Below, piece after piece: positions 8,680-18,171 of a DNA stretch of 64,000 bases (its first letter is position 1; each line of letters starts with the position of its first letter). The notes beneath the pieces are model-generated. The model was not told where the DNA came from, searched no databases, and saw only the letters and a program-made list of their open reading frames with translations. Both the position numbers and the translations under genes were made by a program. Origin of the DNA: Amoebidium appalachense (Eukaryota > Ichthyosporea); the NCBI GenBank assembly GCA_963693365.1, contig CAVNZM010000001.1:2046001-2110000 (forward strand). Direction: 5' to 3'.

Positions 8680-11195
8680 GAGAGGCGATAAACAACCTTC
8701 AGCGAGAATTCTTGTGCGCCGAGCTGCTGGGCAGAACAGAGCAAGGACGGTTGAATAGAGTTGTGCACGTCTATGAGCACTTCTTCATTTGCCAAAACGT
8801 AAATTCATGCAGCATTCTTCTGTGATTTCATTTTCGTGGCGAAGATTGTTGCAGAGTGTGCGTGCGAATAATTCGCTAAGCCTTCGTCTCTGTGCTTGGC
8901 TTTTCTGTAGAAGTAGTATTTTCCTTTTTGGGAATTTTTCCTTTTTAGGATACTCCCGCAGATTCGTTTTCAATTGCGAGTAATTTGGTTGTGTGGATGA
9001 ATGATCATACCAAACATTCGATAATGAATATAACTCGAGCCTTAGGTCACTTCGTAGCTCAGGTAGTGGTGGATAGCTTCAAGGCTTAGCCACTGCTCCT
9101 TATCCCGGTTCTACCATAAGACTGTAAGGCGAGTCACCATGGCCGGAAAAGCCGCTTCTTTCATGAACAAATAGCACTTCTTTCCTTTCAGCTTTAACTC
9201 TGCATCATCGGAGCTGGGAAAAACATGAATAAAAATGCCCAAGTGTTCTTCGTTGGGCGACATAAAGAAATATATCACCCGTCAGAACCAGTAAAAGCCC
9301 GGTTCATAATTCATAAGAAGAGGGTAGGCAGAGCAAGCCTCCTTCAGAAAACACATGCTTCCATTCGTGAGCAGTTTTCGTATCCCATTTGCCAGCCATT
9401 TTCGTTGAGCAGGGGGATTCCAGGCATAATACATTCTTCTGGAGGCTTGGCCTAAAAAGAAAAGTCGTCGGAGTCGCCCTTTCTTTTGTAAGCAACTTCG
9501 TGAGCGCGCTTCGTGTTTTCATATCCTCCAGTGCAGGTCTGGATGGTGCCCCATCCTCTGCTTCATTTGTAGGTGGCCCTACTGTAGGTTCTGTTCGTTG
9601 TGTGGAATACCAAAACCATTCGTATTCGTGGAACTGCTTTGTGCTGTGCTTTCTTTCGTGTTGGTGTTCATGAAGTTACCCCGTTCACACACCCTACTTC
9701 TTACATACATTAGATGTAAGTAGCTGCCTGGTGAGTGTGTGGTTCGTGTTCGTGGCATTCTTCTGTTCCTTCGTGAGAAGAATATTCGTTTTAGCAGAGG
9801 TGCCCAATAAGGCAGCTTGTGGGGTTGTCTCCCCGCATGTGCCCATTGGTGGGGTATGCACGTGCTAAATTGTTACAGTGTCATCATATTGCAAGGGAAT
9901 AACATGGTCATCTCCGTACCAAAGCCTAAATACACATGATGGTCCGATGTGTTAGTCAACAACACCTTGCATTCGTATTCGTATTCGTCTTCCACGTCAC
10001 TTTCTTCAGTAGTGAAGGAGGGTATTCGTAATTCGAAACTGAAAGGCTTCCAGCCAAAATACTGACACTGTATGCTGGGGTTGTGAGGGAACGGTGCCCA
10101 TACCACATTCTTTTGTTCTGGTGGGGGTGTGCCGGCAGCTAGTGCAAGGCTTGACAGTGTAATTCGTATGTTACAGTATTGCCACAGACTGGCAAGTACC
10201 ATTAAATTCGTACCCCACACCTTCGTTTGTCTTTCACATGCACGAACAAAAGTTCTGCATCGACTTTATTAACAACATGCCTTCTGTGCACCAAGAGTGC
10301 AAATTCGTTTGGGCATGGCACCAGGAAGGGCCATACATGAGGCATATGTTCGTAATGTGTTTAGGCATGCCAGCATACATTCATGCGCATGTTGTGCATC
10401 CTGTGCGCTAAACTATGGGGCATGCTGTATTCGACAACAGCAAGGGATTCGAAGCATGCATGCAACACTACTTTCATAAGATCTTAGGTCCTACATGCTA
10501 TAGCAACAGCGACTATCTTCTTCGTTAAGTGCATTTGTGCTGAAAGTGGCCGTGCATCTGGCTTGCGAGTGTGGACGTGCATGCGGTGGCATGGACACGA
10601 TGGCAGTGTGCAATAGGGCAATGCACGCAAGGGCAACGGTTTTATTTTCTTCCTAACATAGAGGGGGCTGTGTGCATTGCAACCCAAGCAGTGTTGTGCA
10701 TTCGTCCTTTCATTTTCGTATTTCCAGTTCATTTTGCTTTCGTTTTTCGTTTTTTGTCGTTTGATAACTTCGTTACTTCGTTTTGTTTTCGTGTTGCATT
10801 CATTTCGTATTTCCTCTATGCAATCGTTTGTCGTTAATTCTTTATTTCATTGCGTATTCGTGATGGTTCGTTTTTCGTTGGTTCATTGCTTCGTTAGCAA
10901 TTCTTTATTCGTTTGTTCGTGTATTCGTTGTTTCGTTGTGTATTCGTTTTTCTTCACATTTTTGATGTGTCGTAGCAAAAGAAGTTTTACATGCTTTCAA
11001 TTCTTTCCGTGTAGGTGGGCTGGCCACTTCAAACTTGTAGGTGTATATATTCTAAGCCGGACAAGGAAAGATGTGCCTATCATCGGGGTAAAAAGGATTG
11101 TGATCGGCCATGGGAGATTCTTGAGCTGATTGAAAGATGTGAGATTCTTGAACTGATTGAAAGATGTGAGATTCGAAGGATTCGAGATTCTTGAA
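8680..11195. other. Non-coding interior of element G, rich in TTCGT
   Basis: Apart from the ORF at 9873-10202 I see no coding signal. The plus strand is strikingly dense in TTCGT/ATTCGT, most of all at 10690-10960. Near the PBS end, a phrase resembling TTGAACTGATTGAAAGATGTGAGA is repeated about twice in tandem (11105-11190). Confidence 0.6.
9873..10202 (-). CDS. Hypothetical 109-aa ORF inside element G
   Basis: This ORF starts at an ATG on the minus strand and ends with TAA at 9873-9875. It has a mixed hydrophobic N-terminus, a Pro/Trp-rich middle (WAPFPHNP, YFGWKPF), an acidic patch (TEESDVEDEYEYE), and a C-terminus ending MLFPCNMMTL. The composition looks protein-like and unlike the simple-sequence frames around it. 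I recognise no gag, protease or polymerase motif. It could be a captured cellular fragment, one exon of a longer frame, or chance. Confidence 0.3.
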   Translation of the reverse strand: MVLASLWQYCNIRITLSSLALAAGTPPPEQKNVVWAPFPHNPSIQCQYFGWKPFSFELRIPSFTTEESDVEDEYEYECKVLLTNTSDHHVYLGFGTEMTMLFPCNMMTL

Positions 11196-11210
11196 CTGCG
11201 TGGTCGCCAA
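11196..11210 (-). other. Primer binding site of element G (tRNA-Arg type)
   Basis: TTGGCGACCACGCAG on the minus strand abuts the 5' LTR end. TGGCGACCACG is the exact complement of the CGUGGUCGCCA terminus known for eukaryotic tRNA-Arg(UCG/ACG). Confidence 0.75.
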
Positions 11211-11690
11211 TGTAAACAGTTGGACTAGTTAGGATAAGGCAGAGTACAACTGAATCAAAATAAAGACAGAGAACGGGTAGAAAGGCACACGCGGCCAGGT
11301 TGCTTTTACTATGGGCCGACTCAGTCTGTCTCAGACTTCACTGATGTGATCCCCGTACTGGGACGGCTTTCTTATATAGCCCCCAGGTTTCGGATCAAGG
11401 CCCAGGATTGGTTCATCCGCGGCCAGCGCGGGTGGCAACATGCCATTCGTGATTCTGGTGCGGTCCGAGCCAGTCAGACCTTTGTCCTATTTATGCAAAC
11501 CTCTTATTGGTTCACTTCGTTTATGTGGTATGCAGCTGAAGAACCATATATGGTTCAATTCTTAGGTCAGAGTGAGTCCTATTGGTGCGGACATAATATT
11601 TATGTGATATTCATGACAAAGCACGAATCGTGTGCTAGTAGATCACATTCTTTAGTAAACATGTACAGTTCATGTGTACAGTTGTTTACA
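11211..11690 (-). repeat. 5' LTR of element G
   Basis: This is a 480-bp LTR, near-identical to 8145-8624, bounded on its outer side by the GACTA target duplication. Confidence 0.9.
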
Positions 11691-11904
11691 GACTATTGGC
11701 GAGCCATCCTTTTTGAGAACAAAACTAGGCCATTTTGAAATAAAGGAAAGACAACGAGTGAGGCTAGCCAATCACGCTACCTCTCAGATAAACAGAGGAG
11801 AGCAAACAGAAATAAAATACAATAAGTTCTTATCAGGCAAGAGAGCCAGGTGTGCACAGATCTACAGATATCTGTGCCCACAGAAACAAGGGAGAGAGAG
11901 ATAC

Positions 11905-11951
11905 GGGGGGGGGGGGGGGGGGGGGGAGAGAGAGAGAGAGGGAGAGAGAGA

Positions 11952-11981
<30 letters not shown>
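11905..11981 (+). repeat. G22 run followed by GA repeats in LTR B
   Basis: A 22-G homopolymer is followed by (GA)n with GG interruptions. The same arrangement recurs in the other LTR B copies near 30794 and 50792, with different lengths, so it is an unstable part of the LTR. Confidence 0.85.
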
Positions 11982-11982
<1 letters not shown>

Positions 11983-12075
11983 CACAAAGAAGGAAAGCAG
12001 ACACGAATACAAACAAGCTAGGACACATACATACTTCAAGGCTCTTGCTGTCATACATGGTGAGGTATTCCAACA

Positions 12076-12372
12076 TCCCGACTCAAGGGGTTGAAGTTTG
12101 TGTTCTCGTGTCTGTTGATGTGACGGTAGATGAGGTCCAAACACAGGAGGGGCCGTCACACTCAAGTTTCCCCACTCGAGGATGCAAACCGAAGATCCTT
12201 GAGGTGGGAAGGAGAGAATCAAAACTGAAGAGGCACACAACGACGGTTGCCTCTGAAGACTCGAAATAAGATATCATGGTGGTTATCGGCGATATATATA
12301 TATATATAGGAAACACTAGTGTATGTGTGACGTGTTGGTGGCTAATGGTTTATACTGGGGACCACCCATTTA
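12076..12372 (-). other. B1 3' UTR, distal part
   Basis: This non-coding segment lies between the B1 3' LTR and the A1 insertion. It matches 31975-32270 and 50964-51250 in the other B copies and includes a (TA)n stretch near 12291. ATTTA at 12368-12372 is the target copy for A1. Confidence 0.75.
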
Positions 12373-13297
12373 TGTTGTAATACGTAGTATTTACATATGG
12401 TAAGATCTTCTCAGTTTGTGTTATGTTTCAGTTCATATGCTTAGTGTAAATGCCACACTCCTATTATGTAAAGTGTAGCATCGATCTCCGATATGCTTGT
12501 ATACTTGTAATCGTGTTGTATCGGCTTTAATCGTGTATTGTAATATCGATTAGAATATTTATATGTGTGTACACGGATCCACCCACTCAGGGAGAGACGT
12601 GTACATGTTCGTGTGTACATAAATATCTCTGGTTATAGTTATGCTATTACTATCTTGTTTGTTGATCTGTGCTCTCTTTTCCTTCCTCTTTCTCCTTCCT
12701 TATTTTCTTTTCTTTCTCTCCTTGTCTTCATGTGTATAATCGTATTTCTTTTCTACTAATATATGTTAGGTAGATTTGTGTTACTTAATACGTGTTCATT
12801 GGACGGTAACACACTTAGGCTACACTTAGAATAGCATGTGTGTTTAGACTTCATTAATTCACTTTAGTTTTCATGTGTTGCCGGGCTTTAACCAATCATC
12901 AAGGTTAAGTGTGATATGTCTGAGTCTTTGCAGTATGTCATAGGTTAGAACTTCCTTGATGATGACACGAGTTGATCCTAACTAGTGTCTGTGTCCTATC
13001 GTGTACGCCTCCGCGTACCGGATCTCTCTGAAAGCAATTGGTTCTTAGTGATTGGTTTCTATTAGAGATGGATCTGATTTCCGACTGGTCGGAAATCATG
13101 TATGGATTGGACTTAGAGGAATTTCAGGTATTTATTCGAAGATCAGAATAAATTCAGTTCAGTCGTGTCTAAACATTGATGTCTGTTGTGTACACTGCTC
13201 CGATCGTTCCGTGTTTTGTTGTTGTGTGTGTCTGTGGTGTTTTCACACTGCACCACTGTGTCTCTGCTTACATCCCAAATACTTATAGAAATTAACA
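12373..13297 (+). repeat. 5' LTR of A1
   Basis: This 925-bp LTR starts TGTTGTAATACG and ends AATTAACA. By eye the one clear difference from the 3' LTR is AATTAACA versus AGTTAACA at the end. Open frames inside it (for example 12565-12759) recur in every LTR copy only because the LTR is repeated. Confidence 0.93.
13076..13097 (+). promoter_or_regulatory. Conserved LTR A palindrome
   Basis: GATTTCCGAC and GTCGGAAATC are perfect 10-bp inverted arms separated by TG. The element occurs at the same offset in nearly every LTR A copy, including the diverged A4 3' LTR (near 55150-55172). Such a site suits binding by a dimeric protein or an RNA hairpin; its function is not shown. Confidence 0.5.
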
Positions 13298-13310
13298 GGT
13301 TATGCAGCCC
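13298..13310 (+). other. Primer binding site of A1 (half-tRNA initiator Met)
   Basis: GGTTATGCAGCCC abuts the 5' LTR. GGTTATG complements the CAUAACC of the initiator tRNA-Met anticodon loop, the type of site used by Drosophila copia and Ty5, where a cleaved 5' half of the tRNA primes. The tRNA tail at 22659-22687 supports this independently. Confidence 0.8.
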
Positions 13311-13359
13311 TTTTGTACGCTCCCTACACACATCTAGAACTCGCGCTCGTTTTTCAATC

Positions 13360-16300
13360 ATGGATCCAAACAAAACTGGCGTAAACAAAATCACCATGTG
13401 GAAAGGTGAAGGGAAGACTGGTCCCGATAGCAAAACTACCTATTTTCAATGGGAAATCATTTTTCTCGGCATGATGACCGGCACTAAAGGTGTCCGACTC
13501 GTGGATGTTGTCCTTGCTGACAACTACGTCCCCCCTACCACCGTCGCGGTTGACGGTGAACCCCCCTTCTATGGCTACGGCACTACCGCGGAACTCAAAG
13601 AGGCCCGCAATTGCCTCCTGCTCCATATGATACAGAACATCGACCCTTCCGTCCTCACCACCGTTGCCCAGTACCGTATTGGCATGGACCCTGAACGGGC
13701 CATGTGGAAATTCCGTCAACACTATCTCCAAGGCAAACCCGATCAGATCCGCATCCTTCACCGTCAGTGGGATGCCTGTGCCCTTCAGCCCGGTGAATCA
13801 TTCACCACCTACCTGAGCCGTCTGCAGACCATCGTGAACCAGCTCCAGTCTCTCCAAGATGAGTCCATTCACTTCACTCGTCTAGCTGAGAAGTTCTTCA
13901 ATGAACTCACCACCAGAGACGACCTCACCCCTGAGTTCAATCGTCTTATCGAAGACTATCACTTCGGTGATAAGCTATTCCCCGACTTCGAGTCCCTCCA
14001 TAACCACGTCAAGGGCATCGAGTTACGTCAAGACCTCAAGATGCAACTCCGGAACAACCGTGCCCACCGTGCCTCCAAGTCCAGCATGGCATTAAATGCC
14101 AGTGCTCCCCCCCGTGATCTTCCTCGCCGTGACTTACGCACCCGACTTGACCGTACCTCTGGCACGGACCTCCGAACTCGTCTCTCCCGTCAGCACACCC
14201 GATCCCGTTCCCCCCACCGGCCTGCCTTCCGGTCCACGTCTCGTTCCCCCAGTCGTTCCCGTTTCTCGGGTTCCCGTCGTTCTGATTCCCCGGCTCGTTC
14301 TAACACCCCGTCCGTGAAAGAATGCTCCTACTGCCACGAGCCTGATCACACGATCATCGATTGCCCTGAGCCGAAATGCCGTATGTCCAGACACAACCGT
14401 TCCCGTCAAGGCAGTGAGAAATCTGTCTCCTTTGCTTTCTCGGCATACAATGCTAGCTCCGTCCCCGTGTCCTCCGACCCTGCCTGGGATTCCGGGTGCA
14501 ACATGACTGTTTGCCCCACCCGTGAGTTCTTCCATGACCTCACTCCCCTTCCGACACCGACTCCCGTTGCTGCCTTCAATGGCACCCCCGTCTTGGCCAC
14601 TCACACCGGCCATATCGTCATCAACACCACCACCGACCATGGCACTACCACCCTAACCATTGAAGCCTACTACACCCCGTCTGGCCAAGCCTTCCTCATT
14701 TCAACATCCCAAGCTGCTGCCGAATACATCAAGGGTGATTTGAACGATGCCTCCACTCCGTCATTCCTCTTCGACCGACTCACCGGCCGTCATCTCGTCA
14801 ACCTCCGTCTACACAACGGTCTGTATTACTTCAAGGACTACACCATTCAACCACCCACTCGTCCTGTGGCTCTGGCTGCCACTACCAGTGTTAACCCATC
14901 CATCTGGCACCATCGTCTGGGGCACCGAGCTATGACCAGCATCAAGGACATGGTGAAACACGACCTTGTTATTGGTCTCCCCTCCTCTGTCCTCGACTGT
15001 GATGTTCCTGATTGTCATGGCTGCATTATGGGTAAGACCACCAAGGCTCCGTTCAGGGGTGACCGTCCTCACTCCAACATCCCCGGTCATGAATGGCATT
15101 GGGATTTTTTTGAGCCTACCACAACATCGTACGGAGGTTCCAAGGTTGCTCTCGTCACTGTCTGCCGTGCCTCTGGCCTCGTCAAGATCTACCCGATGGC
15201 CGACCGTACCACCACCCTGGATATTCTCACAGCTCACACCAACCTCGTTGCCACCCATGCCCCCTCCAAAGTTGGTGTTTACCACTTCGACTCCGGCTCT
15301 GAGTTCACCTCCAAGGATACCCGTGCTTTTTGCCTCTCCCAGGGCATCAAGGCCAGCTATGCTCCGGTGGACTGCCCTCAACTGAACGGCTATGTTGAAC
15401 GACGTATGCGGTTCCTCCAAGAGATTGTCCGTTGCCTCCTCCATCAAGTCCAAGATCAGTCTCTGTCTCCCAAACTGTGGGCTGAGGCCCTCCAACATGC
15501 CGCCTACATCATCAACGTCACCCCGTCCACGACTGCCAATGGTCGTACACCATTCGAGGTTTTCTACGGTGTCAAGCCCGACATCTCCGAGCTCAAAGTG
15601 TTCGGTTGCCCTGCCTACACTCACGTGCCAGCCTCTAAACGGAACAAGCTGGCCCCCACCGTCAAACTCGGCATGTATATCGGCTATGATCTTCAATCAC
15701 ACTGCCACCGGATCTTCAATGCCACCACCCATCGTGTCGGCCTCTTCCGTGATGTGATTTTCGACGAATCAGCTTATCTCCCGTCCGACATTCCATCAAC
15801 CCTTCCGACCCCCGACACCACTGCTACCTCGACCACCCCACCCCCCACAGTTGACACTGAAGATGATGTTTGTCTGGTGTACTCTGGCCCCCCTCCTGCC
15901 ATCGTCGTTCCCCCGACACCCCCCCCCCCCACCGGCCCCCCTGCCCCCGTGCCCGTCCAGCCTGCCGACCCTCATCCTGGCCCTGGCAACGTCACACCCA
16001 TCCGACCCGGCTCCCCCGACAACTTCCACTCGGCCCCGTCCAGCCCGGAGGTTGCCCCCCCTGCACTTCCGAACTTCCAAGTTCCCCCCCCACCGTCTCC
16101 ACCTACCCCGGTTCCTGCACCCCGTCGTTCTGCCCGTCTCCAGGGCAAGGTTGGACTTCAAGCCACCACCACCCTGCCAGTCCCCCCCGGTCCCCCCATC
16201 AACATCGACCAACTACCCAAACTTGTCCGTCAACTCTGTTCCGGACCCAATGGTGATCAGGTCAAGTCAGCCCTGACTGCTGAGTATCAAGCCTTCGTCG

Positions 16301-17769
16301 ACAAAGACATCTTTGAACTTGTTGACCCTCCCCCTGGTGCTAACATCGTCGGCTTCAAGTGGATTGTCTCCGAGAAAACTCTCAACTCGGCTGGTGACAC
16401 CAAGATCAAGGCACGTGGTGTTGCTCAAGGCTTCAGTCAGCAATACGGTGTTGACTATGAGTTGATTGAGAGCCCTGTCATCCGTCCGGCTGCTCTCCGT
16501 GCCATCCTAGCTCTGGCCGTTGTTGAAGGTCATGACATACATCAACTCGACGTGTCTACGGCCTTTCTCAACAGCCCACTCACCGAGACCATCTACATGA
16601 AACAACCCCCGGGATTCATCACCATGGCCACACTTGGCAAGGTCTGGAGACTCAAGAAAGCCCTGTACGGCCTCAAGCAAGCCTCCAAGGCTTGGTACGA
16701 CTTCCTCGACGGCATTCTTCTTGCCCATGGCCTGACCCGTACTAAGACCGACCCGTGCATCTACCTCCGGTTCTTCCCCAACAACGATGTGGTACGGGCT
16801 GGTAACTACGTCGATGACTCCACCATCACCAACACCCGGGGTTCTACTGCTGCCAGTGACCTGGCTGCCCACATCAGCAAGATGGCCAGCTGTCGTATGA
16901 GTCCATTTGACCGTATGCTCGGTGTTGATTTTAATCACTCTGATCCCCATCACCTCCACATGCACCAGAGGTCTTACATCATGGATATCATCCACGACTT
17001 CAACCTCACCGATGCCAAGTCCAAGTCTACCCCCATCCCTGCAGGCACCACCGTCTCCCTGGCTGATTGCCCCCCCCAACCGTTCACCGTGCCCTACCGT
17101 GAGTTACTCGGCCGTCTCCTCTGGGTGGCACGGTGCACACGTCCCGACATTGCCTATGCCATCGGCTTCCTTGGTCGGTTCAGCACCAACCCCGGCAAGA
17201 CTCACTGGGACCTTCTCCGTCGTGTGGCCCGGTACCTGCTCGGCACCATTGACCTTGGCATTGACTACAAGTACTCGGCCACCCAGTCCCCCATACTCGA
17301 ATGCTACACGGATGCTGACTTTGCTGGTTGTGCCGACAGCAAGAAGTCTACCACCGGCTACATTATCGTGTTTGCTGGTATGCCCGTCATCTGGTACTCC
17401 AAGCTCCAGCCCATCACGGCCACCAGCACCACTGAAGCTGAGCTGATTGCTCTCAATGCTGGCACCCAAGAAGTTGCTTGGGTCCGTGACCTCTTCAAGG
17501 AACTCGGCTGTCCCATGCTTGCTCCGACTCCGGTGTACTGTGACAACCAGTCGACCATTGCCATCGTCAACTCCACCGGCATCAAGCACCGTACCAAACA
17601 CATTGCCGTCCGGTATCACAACACCAAGGACTACATTGCCAGTGGGGACGTGGTTGTCCACTACGTTGAGTCAGCCCACAACTTAGCTGACATACTCACC
17701 AAACCCCTCCCCGGCCCGAGTCATGTCCACCATCGTGCTCGACTTTGTTTACCGGATATTGTGGATTGA
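13360..17769 (+). CDS. gag-pol: Gag-Pol polyprotein of A1, 1469 aa, intact
   Basis: One ORF encodes the whole polyprotein. Start 13360 is chosen because it lies 62 nt after the LTR; the frame is also open upstream into the LTR. Gag occupies about residues 1-310 and is followed by an Arg/Ser-rich stretch. The CX2CX4HX4C knuckle is C322-C335. The protease site is Asp377-Ser-Gly. The integrase zinc motif runs from WHHRLGH (516) to CHGC (552-555). The catalytic triad is Asp582, Asp644, Glu680, with 35 residues between the last two. A Pro-rich linker spans about 800-930. RVT_2 has Asp1064 (QLDVSTAFL) and YVDD at 1150-1153. RNase H has Asp1318, Glu1361 and Asp1395. All key residues are present. As in plant and fungal copia elements there is no gag/pol frameshift, so the Gag:Pol ratio must be set otherwise. 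Confidence 0.95.
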   Translation: MDPNKTGVNKITMWKGEGKTGPDSKTTYFQWEIIFLGMMTGTKGVRLVDVVLADNYVPPTTVAVDGEPPFYGYGTTAELKEARNCLLLHMIQNIDPSVLTTVAQYRIGMDPERAMWKFRQHYLQGKPDQIRILHRQWDACALQPGESFTTYLSRLQTIVNQLQSLQDESIHFTRLAEKFFNELTTRDDLTPEFNRLIEDYHFGDKLFPDFESLHNHVKGIELRQDLKMQLRNNRAHRASKSSMALNASAPPRDLPRRDLRTRLDRTSGTDLRTRLSRQHTRSRSPHRPAFRSTSRSPSRSRFSGSRRSDSPARSNTPSVKECSYCHEPDHTIIDCPEPKCRMSRHNRSRQGSEKSVSFAFSAYNASSVPVSSDPAWDSGCNMTVCPTREFFHDLTPLPTPTPVAAFNGTPVLATHTGHIVINTTTDHGTTTLTIEAYYTPSGQAFLISTSQAAAEYIKGDLNDASTPSFLFDRLTGRHLVNLRLHNGLYYFKDYTIQPPTRPVALAATTSVNPSIWHHRLGHRAMTSIKDMVKHDLVIGLPSSVLDCDVPDCHGCIMGKTTKAPFRGDRPHSNIPGHEWHWDFFEPTTTSYGGSKVALVTVCRASGLVKIYPMADRTTTLDILTAHTNLVATHAPSKVGVYHFDSGSEFTSKDTRAFCLSQGIKASYAPVDCPQLNGYVERRMRFLQEIVRCLLHQVQDQSLSPKLWAEALQHAAYIINVTPSTTANGRTPFEVFYGVKPDISELKVFGCPAYTHVPASKRNKLAPTVKLGMYIGYDLQSHCHRIFNATTHRVGLFRDVIFDESAYLPSDIPSTLPTPDTTATSTTPPPTVDTEDDVCLVYSGPPPAIVVPPTPPPPTGPPAPVPVQPADPHPGPGNVTPIRPGSPDNFHSAPSSPEVAPPALPNFQVPPPPSPPTPVPAPRRSARLQGKVGLQATTTLPVPPGPPINIDQLPKLVRQLCSGPNGDQVKSALTAEYQAFVDKDIFELVDPPPGANIVGFKWIVSEKTLNSAGDTKIKARGVAQGFSQQYGVDYELIESPVIRPAALRAILALAVVEGHDIHQLDVSTAFLNSPLTETIYMKQPPGFITMATLGKVWRLKKALYGLKQASKAWYDFLDGILLAHGLTRTKTDPCIYLRFFPNNDVVRAGNYVDDSTITNTRGSTAASDLAAHISKMASCRMSPFDRMLGVDFNHSDPHHLHMHQRSYIMDIIHDFNLTDAKSKSTPIPAGTTVSLADCPPQPFTVPYRELLGRLLWVARCTRPDIAYAIGFLGRFSTNPGKTHWDLLRRVARYLLGTIDLGIDYKYSATQSPILECYTDADFAGCADSKKSTTGYIIVFAGMPVIWYSKLQPITATSTTEAELIALNAGTQEVAWVRDLFKELGCPMLAPTPVYCDNQSTIAIVNSTGIKHRTKHIAVRYHNTKDYIASGDVVVHYVESAHNLADILTKPLPGPSHVHHRARLCLPDIVD

Positions 17770-18171
17770 CCCGACCTACTTCAAGAGTGATTTTCTCATG
17801 TGTACTACTTACTTTATCAACATCATTATATCATATGTATTGCCTTTGTGGGTATGCCCACTTAGGGTTTATATATAAGGTTTGACCTGTACCATCACTC
17901 TACTCTATCTTTCACTGGTTTAAAACCCAGTTAATCAAACACCGCCTATACACGTTATATATATTCGTTGTTTTTGCCCCGGTTCCTTCCCCCCCTCCCC
18001 CCCCCCTTCCCCCCCCCTTCCCCCCCCTTCCCCCCCCCCCCCTTCTCCCCCCCCCCCCCCCGGAAAAGTACACACTTTAATTTTTTTTTTTCCGTTTCTG
18101 TTCTCAAGTGGGGAGATTTCACTAGTTCAGTGGGGATATGATAACACAAACTTCAAAGTCTTAAGTGGGGA
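17770..18171 (+). other. A1 3' UTR: C-rich tract and polypurine tract
   Basis: The segment includes a homopyrimidine C/T tract (about 17986-18061) of C-runs broken by TT, then ATTTTTTTTTT, then several GTGGGGA motifs. TTAAGTGGGGA at 18161-18171 abuts the 3' LTR and is the plus-strand primer. The order matches A2, A4 and A5. Confidence 0.85.

Larger units (their letters stand above)
8145..11690 (-). mobile_element. Element G: non-coding LTR retrotransposon (LARD-like), TSD GACTA
   Basis: Two 480-bp LTRs (8145-8624, 11211-11690) differ at only about two positions and flank 2586 bp. The whole is bounded by GACTA at 8140-8144 and 11691-11695. The ends are TGTAAACA and TGTTTACA, a perfect inverted repeat. 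On the minus strand the 5' LTR is followed at once by TTGGCGACCACGCAG, matching the 3' end of eukaryotic tRNA-Arg (CGUGGUCGCCA). The internal region ends in the purine tract AAGGGGGGGAG before the 3' LTR. No gag or pol is recognisable, so it is non-autonomous and, by PBS type, more gypsy-like than copia-like. Confidence 0.9.
7624..12075 (-). repeat. 3' LTR of B1 (LTR B), split by element G
   Basis: On the minus strand the LTR starts TGTTGGAATACC at 12075, directly after the tract CTTGAGTCGGGA, and ends ..ACAACA at 7624. It is interrupted by element G (8145-11690). The remaining parts are 7624-8144 and 11696-12075, about 900 bp in all. A G22 run followed by GA repeats lies at 11905-11981. Similar LTRs are at 30064-31974, 49653-49773, 49774-50367 and 50501-50963. 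Confidence 0.85.

Noticed and set aside
9045-9125. Possible tRNA-like box pair (TAGCTCAGG and GGTTCTACC) in element G
   Set aside because: No acceptor or T stem can be formed and the B box departs from consensus.
12565-12759. A 64-codon ORF repeated in many places (also 18364, 21926, 23393, 5147 and others)
   Set aside because: It lies inside LTR A and is copied with it. The composition is simple and hydrophobic, it has no codon signal, and some copies carry changes or truncation.
13186-13359. 58-codon upstream extension of the A1 ORF
   Set aside because: It reads through the LTR end and PBS. The start at 13360 gives the gag N-terminus shared with A3 and A5.
14809-15696. Long antisense ORFs opposite A and B pol (up to 295 codons)
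   Set aside because: They are shadows of GC-rich coding on the other strand. They have no own motifs and follow the sense copies.
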